A DNA stretch of 64,000 nt from Cardinalis cardinalis. Its lineage: Eukaryota; Chordata; Aves; Passeriformes; Cardinalidae. Below, piece after piece: positions 10,116 to 23,701 of the stretch (positions are counted from its first letter, which is position 1; every line of letters starts with the position of its first letter). The position numbers and the translations under genes were made by a program. The notes below the pieces were generated by a model. The model had not been told where the DNA came from, searched no databases, and saw only the letters and a list, made by a program, of their open reading frames with translations. The stretch is from positions 13,326,877 through 13,390,876 of the forward strand of contig JACDOX010000003.1 in the NCBI GenBank assembly GCA_014549065.1, read 5' to 3'.

Positions 10116-11810
10116 CTCAGGCAAAGGGAGCATTCGGGTGAGGCACAGACGCAGCGGTTCAAGTGCAGAATTCTGCAGGCTTTCCCCTCCTCCCAAAATT
10201 TTTGATTGTTGTTGGGGAAAGCTGGTCCTGCTTGACCGGGAGGGATGGCTCGCTAGAGCCAGGGGGAACNAAGGTGGTGGGAGGCAAAGTGAAGCTCACC
10301 TGCTGGGCTGTGAGTTACAGCTGATGCTCCCTGGCAGGTCTGTCTGTCTTTGGAAGGCTCTCCTGAGCATCCCCCTCTGCCTGGGTCAGGGACNCACAGC
10401 AGGCACACCACGCTCCAGCCCTGCAACTGCTGGCTCTGTCTGCAAGGCAGCACTCGCTCAAGGAGAGTCATCCCCTCTGTCCCGTGGTACAGTTTCAGGA
10501 GCTACAGCTGGTTCCTCCTAAGAGGAGTGGTGTAATTTACCCTTCGGAAGGGATCTGGTCTTGATTTGAAGACCTCAGGAGCTGGAAAATCACTCTTGCC
10601 CTCAGTAGTTTGTTTGAATGGTGGTTTCTCTCCCTANTAAATCTTTACCATATTCTAAGGGGAATTTGGCTTTCCCTTCCTGGTTTTGTCTTTTGTCAGG
10701 CTTTTCTCTTCTGGGTCAAAGTTCCTGGTAANGAGGGATATTTTTTTCCCTCAGAAGTAGCTGTCCTGATCAAATGAATTTTCCTGAACTGAGGCCTTAT
10801 TGTTCAACTGTGGCTGTTTCAAGGAAAAATTTGCTTTGGCTAGTGAGGGAATTCCCCCTTGTACTCCTTTTGAGAGTCCATCGAGATAGTGACAGAAAGA
10901 AAAGCTTTAGAGAAAAAAAGGCTATTTGCTGCTAGTGAGCCTGGAATGCTCACAGATAGTATCTGTCACATCTAAGGTATCCTTAGTTCTATTCTGCATA
11001 AATGCTACATAATTGTAGATTTTCATCTCATAGCCATGANGAATGACATTCCTTGGCATGGGGTGAAGATCTCCAACAAAATGTTCTCAGAAAAGAGACT
11101 TTATTTTTATGACCAATCTTAACAGTTTTGATTTGCAAGAGCAGAAAGGCAGGTGGTGTTCACTCCTGTTACAGCACCAGACTAAACGTGCCACCAGCCA
11201 NTGTCTCCTCACGAGTGACTCTGGGCACGACTTTCTGGGGAACTGGCTTCCTTCAGGGTGGGAAGGGAGAGCCAAACATAAACTANGTGCATGTGCATGG
11301 ACCACAACCCTTCTGAGACAGGAAGTTCTGTCGACCTCTGCAGAGGCGACACCAGTCTGAGCCCTGGTTGAGGTGCTGTCAGCAGGCCAGGGCCTGCCTG
11401 TTCCTTAACCCGTGTGCTGCAGGTCTGTGGTCTCATGTTTAAATGGACGTGCTCCATGCCATGATAGGACTGCAAATACAGAGTTAACTGCTGCCATTGC
11501 CCCAAAGCACAGCCACTCACACAAAAGCTGTTTTCCATTGCAGTGTTCATCCATTTCCTGTCACACTTCTCTGTGCACTGCAGAGCTGTTGAGGTAGCAG
11601 GACACAGCGCTGGAGGTGATGCTCAGCCTCGAGACATCTGCTCCTGGGAAGAAATATTCGAGTAGCTTGAGCATCAGTCATGGTNCCTGAGCAGCCACAA
11701 CCACCATGATGTCCCCTAACAGCTTCCTTACAAGTTACACTTAGGAGGTGACATCTCCACGGCCCCAGTTTGACCAGGTCAGTGGGACCACATTCCCTTG
11801 GCTTTCAGAG

Positions 11811-11831
11811 GAGAGAGAGAGAGAGAGAGAG
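11811..11831. repeat. (GA)10 microsatellite
   Basis: About ten uninterrupted GA units. No flanking duplication is seen. Confidence 0.9.
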
Positions 11832-12319
11832 CACTCTTCCATGCCTGGAAGCGGAAAGAGACTGTTCCCTGCTTGTCCAGCCTTGGTCCCCCTTTACCAC
11901 GTGATGAAGTACATGGTACACTCATCACAGACTCAGCTATTTATGATCAGAGTTGACCAGAGAAGTGTTTGGAATGTGTTAGCCCTCGAGAGGAAAAAAT
12001 GCAGCAGAAGGAGACTCTTGCAAGGGAAGTGGAGCAGGACATGACCAGCAAATGCAGTCCTTCACCACAGGGTTCAGCCTTTGGTTTCTCAAACCCACCA
12101 AGTCTCCTCTGTTTGTATTTAAAGGCCATTTGTCTCCCCTATTTGTGTTTAAAGGCTGTTGCAGAATATCATTCCCTTAATGGATCTATTTTCACAAGCC
12201 ATTTAGCATCATTTGTTCTGTGTCAACATTGTCCTTTCATTTAATTTCCCCCACCCAGCGTCCCTTCCTGACCTCTGGCCACCCACCACCCAATATATTC
12301 ATAGACAGCAACTGCACCC

Positions 12320-12620
12320 CCTGCAAGCTGGGTGTCCCTGCGCCGAGCCGCCCAGCCCTGTCCCAGCACGGCCATCCGGGGCTGCCGGGCCCGCAGTGAC
12401 AGCCCCGGCTGCTGCTCCCGGCGCTGCTGCTCCCGGCCCCGAGCTGTGCTGGGGCTGCCGGCGGGCAGGAGGCTGCCGGGCCCCGGGCGGGGGCGCCGGA
12501 GCTGCCCCGTCCCACCGAGAGCCCTGAGGAGCACTGCCAGAGCCCTCCGGAGGAGATGCTCAGCCCCGGGAGAGAGAGAAGCGCTTGCAGCTGCCCCGGT
12601 AATGAATGGCTGGGACACAG
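12320..12620. other. Orphan CpG island in the gene desert
   Basis: About 300 bp is dominated by C and G with CpG at near-expected density, against an A+T-rich surround. It contains a perfect 15-bp tandem duplication (12408-12422 and 12423-12437). Open frames of about 150 codons run on both strands (12332-12790 on +, 12237-12707 and 12241-12735 on -) only because stops are rare here; none looks like a protein. It could be a promoter of an unannotated non-coding RNA, an enhancer CpG island, or a GC-biased recombination hotspot of the kind that marks CpG islands in birds. Confidence 0.6.
12408..12437. repeat. 15-bp perfect tandem duplication
   Basis: Two head-to-tail copies of GCTGCTGCTCCCGGC lie inside the orphan CpG island. 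Confidence 0.85.
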
Positions 12621-15600
12621 TCCAGGCAAGCCCGTGCTCCAGCAACCCCTCAGTACACAAGGGAAAATCCAGGAGTGTCCCGTGCAAGAGAGGGAATGAA
12701 AGACCACAGCGAGTAGCTACCAGCAAAAGAGGCACGTGGATTGATCACCACGGACTGGGAAGGTATCTGGAGCCATCAGCTTCTCTCTGAATGCAGGGAG
12801 ATGACAAAGCACGGGCTGTGAGCATACAGGCCGCAGAGCACGGCACAGTTCCCCAGTGGAAGCCAGCTGCTCTGGGAGGAAACGAGCCCCAGTGCAATGC
12901 AGGCAGAGGAACAGCATTGCTCAGCCCTACGTGACACGGCTGCCGGGTGCCCTGCCCAGGCGGTTGTGGCTCCCACACCAGTGAGCCTGGAGCTAAGGAG
13001 TTTCTATGCTGGAGAGTGAGCAGGACTGGGGCTGAGAGAAATAATTGGGATCTTTTCCACTTACTTCTTTTCTTTCAAAATACTTGCATGGCAGCCGGGT
13101 GAATGCTGGTTTCATAATTGATGGNCATGGTCTCGGCAATCTCCTTTTGAAGAGCCATTCCTTGTCACATAAATATCATCTATCAGTGCCCATTGTCTTT
13201 ATAGAGATCTTGAGCAAACAGTTTTATTTTCAATCAGGACATCACACATTGATCTAAACACTCATCTGTAATGGATCAATTTACATTAGGAGAGCAGTAT
13301 TGTAGCATTGTTGTTCATTATATTGAAAGAAGTATATGTTTAGTTACAGGCTAAAATCAATTAAACAGCCTTGTGCCTTTTGCTGTGAGAAAGTCAACAA
13401 GCCAGCCTATCTTGGACAATTATCCAGCTACCGCTCCTCTAAAAAAGGNCTCCAGCTTCATCCCTTTCCTCCCGAGTTCTCAGTTTCTCATTCAGANGCT
13501 TATTTTGCAATGTTTTTCTTCTTGTGCAGTCTAGTAAAACACTCAGCTAAAATGCATGTGAGAGAAATGAAAGCAGTCTTGCTCTGCTGTTGTGGAGGGG
13601 ACTTTCCCAGGGCCAGGCAAAGCCATGTAGCCAAAAGGGAAACCTGCATTCTCACCAGAAGGCTGCCTGATAACACACAATGGAATATATTGGAGATGCT
13701 GAAAAATGTAATGATACTGTTTGTATCTTTGTAGGTGAGATCATTATCTCCAAGAANCCCTGATTTCACTGGAGGAAAAAAGGAGAGGCAGGGGAGGAAT
13801 TTGTACCTTNGGCTACTTTTTCTTGCCTTACTGCAAGAGAGAAGACTGTATTGAGTGTTGGAGACTTTCTGACAAAGGGAACAAGGTTTGAGCTGGTGGT
13901 GTAGCAGAGAGAACTGGAACCTGCAGTTTCAAAAGCAAAACACATAGGGGAACTGCAGGGCAATGCAATGATGGGATTTGAGGAGCACATTTCCTGGGGC
14001 TCTGGTGGATGTGATGGAAACAGAGGAAGGTATTACCTGCCCCAGCCCCCTGTCACAGACCTGTGGCAGAAGGGAGCATGTCCTTGTGCCCTGCCTGCTG
14101 TGCTCTGTCACTGCCACAGGGCCTGGAGCAGCTGGACTCCGGGCTGCCACGCAGGTCCCAGCTGGCTCCCCCTGCTTTCTGCCTGCTGGCAGCGACTGAC
14201 CAAGCCCATGGGACAGTGCAGCAGGGCTGGGACAGCCACNCTAAACCACGACACTGCAACACTTGCTGAATGTAATCAAGGTTTTTGCTTTTCCTTGTGC
14301 AAAACCTGATGAACTGGCGAAAGTTATCAACAGGGGAAGATTCCTATTTTGTGGTCAGAATCCCCTCATGACCTGGCCAGTGCTATGAAGGGCTTGTACA
14401 GCATTCCTGATTTTATATATNTGTGTGGATGTGTATATTTTTTTTGGCTTGAGACTTCACCCACTCCTTTCCTACCACTGAGGTCACTCCAACTCATCTC
14501 ACTCATTATATGCACAAAACACTGCTGCAAAGCTAATAATAATAATGAGAAGGAATAGCAGATATTACAAAGCTTATTAGGAAATTGATCTTTGATTTGC
14601 TCTTGAATAAAAAGGCAGACCTCAAAACTGCTGGAGCCATTCAGTTAATTGGTTATTGGCTCTCTTGAGTGATTATATCCACCCTGGTTCCACCAAGTTC
14701 AGCAGGTCTTGTGCTGGTCAATTAGCCTTTGGCATCCACGAAGGGAAAGGCTTCATTCAGGTTTTCTCAGACACTGCTTGTGTAGCATAAGGTGGACTGA
14801 GCAGGAGAGATTCCCCATGGTCTGAATGTTGGTCTTGAACTGGCACCAGAAGGGTATTTTTGCTGTGCCCCNGCCCTCTGAAAAGGTGGATGCTGTTAAG
14901 TGGGAAGCTCTGCCCCAGGGGCTGTCCTGCAGAAGGACAGCAAAAGGCAGAGGGTTTNGGGAGGAGCACAGCAGTTGCCTCCAGGAGCCCTTCCCCCAGT
15001 GTGCCCAGGGTCTCTCTCCTGTGGGATGAGCAGTGCTGGATGTGTGCATGGATGCCCTGTTGCTTGGTCACACTGGGTCTGCAGCTCACCAATCACTACT
15101 GCTCTGATTCCCTCAGCATTCCCAGGGCTGTGCATTGCTACACAGCTGATGCCATTTAGTGGCTTTTCCTCCAGAGTTCTCCATCCTGCCCTCAGTGCTT
15201 TGCCTTGCCAAAGGGCTCCAGCACTTGCATTGCTATGATGCAGACCCTGTAATAATAGTGGTTACGTCCAGAGAATTCAGTTCAGATTTTAAAACCTCAT
15301 CAAATAGTTAATGACTGACTATTTCAACACAGCAGCTCCTGCAAGGAGAAGAGAGAGAGGGAGAGGGAAAAGTTATTCATGTCCCATCTGTCTGGAATGC
15401 TTGTCCCCTCCCTCCCACCCACTGAGTCACTTCCTCCCTTTATATATCACTTAAAATTTTTCCTTTCCCCTTTAGCTTATGATTAACAGGCATTTACCCT
15501 CTGCAAATCGTTCTTTTTTTATGATGCATGATCAATGTTAGTTAAGGCTCTATGNATAAAAAGAAGTATTGTCTTGCAAATGCATGCATGTGGTAAAATG

Positions 15601-18600
15601 CAGCATATACTGCATGTATGGTGTGTAAAGGAACACATCAACCACTACAATATCCAGCTGCTGATCCNGCCTTCCCACCTGAGCTACAGAACTTGCAGTG
15701 TAGTGCCCTGGCTATTCTGTCCCCCAGCCCAAAGGACAGCAGTGTGCAGGGAGAGGTACATTGCTTGAACTGTGAGGTGGAGGTGTTTCAAAGCAGCAGC
15801 TCAGCCCAGGGAGGGGTTCACTCAGCTCTAGGACCTGGCCCAGGTGGGTGTGTGGGATGGGGCCACTCAAATGCCTCAAGGAGTGTTTGTGAGGAGGTTT
15901 GGCTAGCTCAGCCGCTGCCTCGCTGCCAGGGCTTGAGGCAGCTCTTTCACTCAGCAGGTGGTGAAGGGCTCAGAGGAGAGTGGCAGGCAAGAGAAAGAGG
16001 CGGTCTCCTGGGATCTCTGCAGCCTGTGGGTACGTGCTGACCTGCCACCCTTAACAGGGGAGACTGGGCTACCTACAGCATTTTGATGGAGGAGCAGGAA
16101 GGACTACAGAAGGTGAGAATGCTGGTGGGTTCATCCTGAAAGCAAACAGGATAAAGAGGAGGAGCCTGGATGCCTTCTGAGCATGGATGTGAGACNGTGG
16201 GGATGAGCCTCTAAGCTGTAAAATAGATGAAGGCTAGAAGAGGGAAACTCGAACCTCCTTGGACAGGTTATTTGAGTTACTTGAAGTTTCCCAGTGAACG
16301 GAGAGGACGTGAGGTCCTATGTTATGTAGTGCAAAACTTCATATGTGTTCACTTGCTTCAGCCTTTTTGCATGTGGCTCAAAGGGTGNGTGTTTATTTGG
16401 CACTTGTTACTCTGATGGTACAGGAAAGTTTTGGTATTCAGGGATGTCAGGTTGACACAGCTCATTAAAACAAAAAAGTTTCAAAAGCAAACACTTGAGC
16501 AGCTATGTGTGACTGGGGGGAATCTCCACCCCAGAGAGACACCAGCATCACTTTGTCCAGCCGTCAGTTGCTGTTCTCTTTTTATGACCATCTGCAATAA
16601 GGTTCCACCACCTTTTCTGGTTTCTGTCGATTGTCCATAGGCTGATGGCTGATGCAGTAACCTAGGTAGTACATCCACTCTGGGATGNACTGAAGGATGG
16701 GGCACAGATGTGTCACAGACCCTCTGCAGAGAGCCAGCTTGGCTCCTGCTGGAGGCTTTGGCTGTGTGTGTGTCCTGCTGGTTCTGCGCCCGCCTCCCAC
16801 TTCAAGAAGCTCCCTGCAGGGGAGCTCCATGCTGGGCTGGCACTGATCCTTCCGTGCCTCTTTTGTTTTTTTGGCTCTGACTCTGCGTCCTGTGGAAGTA
16901 GCTGTCCTGGCCTGTGTGTTCTGTGGTGCTGGGACTGGGCTCATGAACTACAGCCAGGCCTCTGAATATTTGGTATCTGAGAAGTGACTTTGTTTTATAC
17001 ANGTGGGTGATGCTGCAGGTGGGCTGAGGCAGGTCCAGGGGCTGAGGGTGGACCTGCATTTGCTGTAACTTCACAAATCATGAGCTGAGGGCACTGAAAC
17101 CCAGCAGTTTCCCTTGAAGAGCAGCACCGGAGAGGAATACATGGGTCTTGTAGCTTTTATGACACCTAATAGATTGTAAAATGGCCATTGAATTTTATTG
17201 CGTTTGTGGGAGACTTGATGAGTCCAAGGATGGCGTGCTGTTACTGGAAGTCAAATAACNACTGATGCTCCTGTTGCTGGGTGGCTTTTAAAAAGGGAAG
17301 TTTGTTAGTTTATTCTCCCATGCCTTTGCTCCAATGGGTAGCGANACATTTTCAGAAATTTTTTCTTCCATTTTATTGATTCTTTTTTAATTTTTGGAAA
17401 CAATTTTACATGTATGAATGTGGGGACAGCACAGCTACCCTTGTATTATGTGGCAAATTTAACTATTTCATTTGTCCCAGGGCAACCTTAGGAAATAATA
17501 ACCTCAGTTGTTTATTTCCCTGAGAGATGTTAATTATTAACTCAGAAAAGAAAAGTAATTCTTCTATCTGGCCTACATAAACTCTCATAGTTCCATGCAA
17601 CAGCANGATAGCTTTAGGTAGTGTATGACATGCAAAAAGCTAAGCTCTGTAACCTTACTGTGCAGATAGGTTTGGCTCCTGGAGAACAACTTTAGCCTGA
17701 CTTTAGTGCTGCCAGCTGGCAGAAGTGATCCTAAATGTGAAACTTTAGGCTGAGCCAGAAAAACCTGAGTTCAAATCTCTTGCCAGGGATTGTAGGATAG
17801 AATGATTAACCTGATTTTATATTTTTGGATAACTATCAAGTGCCCGAATATTTATAGCAATAAATGTCTTCCATATGTGCTGATAGTGCATCCATGGAGT
17901 GCAATAGCATGATATGGTTATTGTCTTACTTGAAGACACTAATTATAACTAATCCTATAGGCATGTGAATCATGAAACACTGGCCCAATTTCTGCCAGCT
18001 TCTGTGAGGTGCATCTGACTTTGTTCATGTGAGCAATGCAGGTCAGCAGAGAGCTCAAGGCAAAATTCCAAGAGTGCTGGGGATCCTGAGGTCTCTTTTC
18101 AGAAGAAATATATGCAATTGATATTTAATCACTTAAAGCTGCAGGTGGCCACTTTACTGTCTTATACCTTNTGAGACTTCCTTGTAAGTGTCATAAAGTC
18201 TCAAGATGCCACTGAAAATAAAATCCTCATCCTACAAGCCACTGTTACGTAGCCCTGTGATCTGCCAAGTCAAAATTGGCAAGGGGCTCTCAGGTTCCTG
18301 AATTTGTTTGGTGCCTGCTAGACTGGCACGATAACCAGGCTTGGAGCACTGCTGGTGTCCGTTGGGGTTTGTGGTACTGAGGATGCTCAACTACTGCAGG
18401 GACAGTGTTTCTCNGGGGATGTAATGTCTTCCCAGGTCAAGCTCTGAAACACACCTTACTGTAAAAACCTCTCCAGTGGATAACTGTAGAGCTANTTTCT
18501 GGTTGGTAAGAAAAAGCAACAGAGGAACTGTATGAAGGTTATAATGTTGTAATAAGAAGGCTATAAAAACAGAGAAAGAGAGACTAGACCAGCGTTCCAG

Positions 18601-21224
18601 TAGTTTTCTCTTCCCCTGAAAGAGGTAAGCCCGCCCAGACGTCTTGCTTTTAAATACTGGCTGCTGCATCTGTTTTAAACCAAAAATAATACCTTTTGAT
18701 TGGAAATGTTTCAGTAACATCATTTGTGCATTTTATTGAGGTGGAGGTTACAATTATTAGAGTCACCAGGAATTTCAGACATTTAAACACAGCCTCTATT
18801 TCTCCAGAGTAAACCACATCCCTGTGCGATTATTCTTCTATCTAAATGCCTTCAAACCAAGTCTTAACCCAGATCTGACATTTGTTGCTGGTGGTCCCTC
18901 ATACACATTGGCCCTTGAAATGAACATGTGGGGTTAAACAAATGCCAAGGAGATGGGACTGGATGCTGAGGGATCCCTGTGGGTGCTGAGGGAGGCAGAG
19001 CCTATGCAGGATGCAGCAGGCAGCCCTGGGTAGATCATGTGGCTCTGAGCAAGCTGCTGCCAGTCTGGTCAGGTACTGTAGTCTGGGCCCTGCAGACTTT
19101 GAGAGAACAAGGAGAAGGGTTTGCCTGGTCACGGAAACTGCTCCTTCAGCCATGCAATCTCTTGCTGGCTTTTCTTTCAGCTGGCTTCTCCCCAGGAAAC
19201 CAGAAACTGCATCTGTGGCAGAGAAGGGACTTGNATCAACAACTCGAATGTCCCACCCAGCATGCTCTGTGTTTCCTCCTAAACTTTTCAGCAAACGTTT
19301 TTGGAACTTCAGTTTAAAAACTGAGACTCTTAAGGGGCTTCTGAGGCCTGAATCACCCTTGTTTTCTGGCCTTTCTACATCCTCTATTGGCAGCAGGGAG
19401 GCAGGCACTGAAAGTTTAAGCACTTTCAGTTTCAATTTTTTGATGCTTCCAGGAGAGCACAAGTAAGAATTTATATTTAAAAGACCATTAAAATTCTGAT
19501 ATCAATGACAACAACAAACTTTGAAGCCAAAGGAAGTGTGCCTCTTACAATCTTGGTTGGGACATAAGGAGGTGAGGGTTTGTTGTTACTGCTTTTGAGG
19601 CAGCAGTCATAAGAGGAATCCTCTTCACCTGGCAAGGAAGTTTCAGCACCTGACTGTTTAAATCTCTAGCAAATGCTTGCTGATCTGGAGGGAGCAGGAT
19701 TAGGCTCAGGTGGAATGCAAGGATGGCAATTCAGCCTTCTGTCCTCTGCTGTCTGTATGTGTTTTTCCCTGTGTACTCTATAAGAAAAGATGCTGAGAAA
19801 CCTGAATTGGGATGTTGGTATCCCTAGAGAGAGAGGGGGTTGTCATCTCACTCCATGGGTCTTATCCTATAGCACTTTGATACTGGTTGTGCACTTCTCC
19901 AGGGTCTGGGCTTTCTGATCCTGTCTGAAGTGTGTGTGTGCCTCCTTTTCCCCAGTACAGTAGCACATTGCTACAGACTGCTCAATCCCTACCCTCCTCT
20001 TCCTCCATAAACCCCCAGCAATTTTTAGGAGAAACATTGTTCTTGCTTATTCTTGTGGTGCTGATGAGCCTGCAATAATGAAGGAGCAGAGCAAAATACA
20101 GAGCTCTTGCTCTAGTGAAAAAGGTGAGTCTGTAGCCATTGCTTATCCAAGGGCAAGCAGGTTTCTGGCAAGACTATATGTGTACTGGTACTTAGAGTTT
20201 TGTCTACATCGTGGGCCAGGTCTTGAGTGCACTGTCAATTAAGGGCAGCGATTCAAAGTGATTCACAGCAGATTACACCAGCCTGTCTCTTGATGGAGCA
20301 CACCCTGGTCCTGCGCCTGCAGGTGCTGCACAGACTGCCAAGCCTGGAGCTAGCCTGCAGTTATGCTGTCAGCCTTGCTTAGATCTAATGCTTTATGACA
20401 ACTGTCTACCTGTAATGTGATAATGGGCTGAAAACCTCTGCAAAATTGATAGGGTCTCTTGCAAAGAAGGAGAAACTTATAATGTGGCAGGCCTGATCCC
20501 TTTCTTAAGGCCCACATGAACTGCAAAGATTTCTTTGCAGCTGGCAAGTCTGATTGCTCTTCTGTTCCTGACAAGAGGATGACTGTGTTGCTGTCTGTGA
20601 AGCTGCTGACCTCCTACTTACTCCCAGTCCAGGGGGAATTGACTTGTTGCATTTTCAGGTCCTTTAAATCTGTTTTTCGCTTTGAATCCTAAATTATTGT
20701 TGGTGTCTACCTGCTAGAGCTTCATCCATTTTGTACCTGTACTTTTCATATGCTAGACAAAACCATCTTCTGCCTGCAAAATGTTTCCAGGATTTATACA
20801 ATTAAGTTCATTATGTTTAATCCATAAAATACAAGTCATTATCTAGAACAATTAACAAGTAGTGTTCTAAAAGAAGCTGTGTAACATAGTCTTTATAGAA
20901 GAGGCCAGATTCCTACCCACCTTTTTCTGCTATGCGTGTGATTTGGGAATCGCAGCCATGACTTTGTGCTAGGTCAGTGCTAAGTGAGAGTTGGACCCAA
21001 AACATCCTGATGCATTTTCAAACCCTCCAAACTTGCTATCCAGGTAAGAGCACTGCAGCTAGGAAGCTGCAGCCAAGGGAGAGGTTGTCCTGCTGGCTCT
21101 GGAGATGCCCAGGTATGTTCCCTGTAAGCTGCGCAGCTGATGACCAAGATAGTGACAACACTGCCTAGCTCCTTGTGCAGGGCAACCCAAAGCTCTTCAC
21201 GTGGCTGAAGTGTTGTCATTTCAG
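12621..21224. other. Gene desert segment, no gene seen
   Basis: I see no gene, RNA gene or transposon that I can name. The longest frame (187 codons, minus strand 18899-19462) overlaps a plus-strand frame, crosses an N and resembles nothing known. A block at 13040-13300 looks like a conserved element and is listed separately. A+T-rich stretches at about 17380-17560 and 20740-20900 have similar texture but weaker support. The rest holds nothing specific. Confidence 0.65.
13040..13300. promoter_or_regulatory. Candidate conserved non-coding element
   Basis: This repeat-free block has several homeodomain- and PBX-type sites, including ATAATTGATGG near 13114, TTCAATCAGG near 13230 and ATCAATTTACATTA near 13275. 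It begins about 420 bp after the orphan CpG island. Regulatory function is an inference from texture. Confidence 0.3.
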
Positions 21225-21560
21225 CTGGTACAAGCAGCTGCAGCCGGTCCCGTTCCAGCTGCCCGCTTCCAGCCCGGCTCAAACAGGCCCAGGACGGGCA
21301 TGAGGCACTGGCAAGGCAGGCATTGTGTGGGGAGAGCAGAGCAGCCGTGGGCTCCTGAGGCGCTGTGCCGGTGTGGGGGACCGGGCAGCACAGGTGGGGG
21401 TGGCTGCCGGGGCAAATGCTGGGGCTCTGGGTGGGATCAGGGCCCTCAGGGCTCCATGCAGGATCAGGGCTCGGGGCCCACAGGGTTGCCGGCCCTCAGG
21501 GCTGACCCCACACTAGCGCTCCGGCCCTGTCCCTGGGCGTGCCGCCGCAAAGCCAGGAAT
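21225..21560. other. Orphan CpG-rich island with internal GC repeats
   Basis: About 330 bp of G+C-rich DNA contains some 20 CpGs and repeated short modules such as GGCCCTCAGGGCT, seen near 21441 and 21491. The frames through it (21201-21659 on +) are low-complexity and not protein-like. It is flanked by A+T-rich DNA, and a candidate conserved element starts about 215 bp downstream. Confidence 0.5.
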
Positions 21561-21774
21561 CAGCTCGGGAGGCTGTGGACTGTGCTCTGCAGATCAGAGT
21601 CCCCTCCGGAGAAAACAGGGATGTTTACACAGAACACAGCTATCCTAACGGCCATGTGATAATTAGAGGCTGGAGGCTGCTGGATAAAGCCTTCCCTATG
21701 ACCTCCTCATCCTCCAGAGTGTAGGCCCCCACGGTGGCTCTGACCNCCGTGCCATTCCCTGCCACATCTGTGGG

Positions 21775-22010
21775 CTTATCATGCTCCTTAAAGAGCCCGT
21801 AAACCCATTAGCTGTGGGTAAATGATCCCTGGGCTGTCTTTAGAATAATTAAAACCACAAGGCAAACAGTTACTCTGGACTATCAGCAGCCTATCAACAA
21901 AACTTGTGCCTTGAAATGTGTGTTCAATTTCTGTTATTAAAAGGCACAGAGCCATATGTGAAACATTATCATGCATCTTTGTGAAATTAGCAGAAGTATT
22001 TGAACAACCA
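21775..22010. promoter_or_regulatory. Candidate conserved non-coding element with RUNX site
   Basis: This A+T-rich, repeat-free block contains an AACCACA RUNX core at 21853-21859 directly after an AATAATTAAAA stretch, plus SOX-like CTTTGT and ACAAAA cores on either side. RUNX2 and SATB2 act together in osteoblasts, so a RUNX site in a remote SATB2 element would make sense, but a single 7-mer is weak evidence. Confidence 0.33.
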
Positions 22011-23701
22011 TTTTGTCTCTATCAAAACAGTGCCTTATTATTTTTTTCATACTGTGTAGGAAGGTGAGAGAGCCTTATGAAAGCAGGAGGGCTCAGGCAA
22101 GCAACCCAGCTTCNGGAGCCCCTGACCAGGTCTGCTGGCTGTGCAGAGGCACACGGTGTCTGAGGAGCCCAGATGGTGCTGGCCAGGAATGGGGACAAGG
22201 AACAACATGAAGAGTCTTATGCTCCCTTTAATCCTGAAACCCAGGACTGCGGGTTTATCAAACTCCTTAACTGCTTTACTTTGAATGGGACTTTTATAGT
22301 ATTTGCTGAATTTAGTTGCCATTAGGGTCAATACAAGTTTGACTGTTGATTCAGTTGGAAAAGAAAAAAAACCAGTGTTGAATGGGCTTTGAAATTCCCA
22401 CCACTTGTGCTTAAGAACATATGTTAGAAAAGTGATGTCACTTCTGACTGTTTATAAACTTTCAAACTAGCACTAGACCTTAAAAAAAAAAATCTAGTCC
22501 TTAGTTTTTTTGAACTGTCTCTCTGAAAATGGCACCAAAACTGCTTGGGAGCAAGGTTTCCTGAATGAAGGGGAAAGGGAAGTGGAGCTGTTTCTGATTA
22601 ATAGTGACCAATAACTGTGGGCAAGGTCAACATGTGTCATACAGCCAGGCTTGAAGAATAACATTGTGTGAAGTGTTTTGGCATTTAAGGAACACTTTAA
22701 AAAACACTTCTGAAACAAATTATTGATCTGTTTGGCAGTGCATTTCACAACTGACACTAGCATACAAATCCTTCCTGTGGACCAAGTGTCTTTAGTTCTG
22801 GTTTTGTGTGACATAAAGNGGACATAGTTGGAGTCTTTCTTGCATATGTCTGGTTTCAGTGGTGGTGAAGACAAGCAAGATCAGATTTGGAGAAGATGAT
22901 CTTTAAAGAAAACGCTGGTGCTTCTTGTCAGGCCTAGTTATCAGCCACATGGACTGAGATAAGGCAAACAAAACTGTCTGCTTAGTCAGATTGAGCAACA
23001 ACATCCCTTGATTGTCAGGGCTGAATCAGCAAACACAAAAAAGCTAAATACAGCCAACCCTACACTTACAACCCACTTGTGGTTTTCACGCTGACAACCT
23101 AGTCACTAAGTATAAATGGTCCTCCCACTACTGGTTTGTCTGCATCTCAGGTTATATTCAGGGATATGACTGCATCTCTAGCCTTGCAATCTTAACTTGG
23201 TTTTTTTTAAACTGAACAAGTACATTGGAGCTTTCTAACAGTGCCAAGTATTTCTGCTAGAATATATTCTGGAGGATTCATGTAATAACAAACATGTGAA
23301 GGATTTCTGATATGAAAGACTCTTGCCTATAATAGTTTTTTAGCTCCAAAGTGGAACTAGTTTTGTTCTATAAATGCTTAAAATCTAAACCTATATATTG
23401 CCAAACATGCAGCAGCCAGAACTACAGGCTCTTGTCTATATTTTAGACAGTAGGTTAAGCATACATGGTAATATGTGATATGAGCCCTGATTATACAGAG
23501 TCAGCTCTCCTCTTTATTAATGTAAAGCAGTCTTTCTCTGGAGAGCTGTGAATCCTGACTGAAATCTGACACTTTGCTTTTCTGAGAGAACATTTTGTGA
23601 ATCCTTACTGAGCAGCTCACAAATGCATAGGGTTTAGTGGACCAAAGTGAACCAAGAGAAGCGAGATAAGCTTCAGAATTAGCAATTTAGCTATATTTGT
23701 G

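Larger units (their letters stand above)
7866..12319. other. Proximal gene desert, no gene seen
   Basis: No protein family, RNA gene or intact transposon is recognisable. The frames at 8746-9186 (+) and 11209-11550 (-) overlap antisense frames and contain N bases. A small CpG-rich patch lies at about 10040-10115, a short TG run at 9162-9176 and a GA run at 11811-11831. From about 9180 to 9780 the sequence is A+T-rich with no clear feature. Confidence 0.7.

Noticed and set aside
12237..12790. Long overlapping frames on both strands in the CpG island
   Set aside because: Absence of stops is explained by very high G+C. The translations are Pro/Ala/Arg/Gly-rich without domain structure.
18899..19462. 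187-codon minus-strand frame
   Set aside because: It is overlapped by plus-strand frames, crosses an N and has no family resemblance. It is likely chance.
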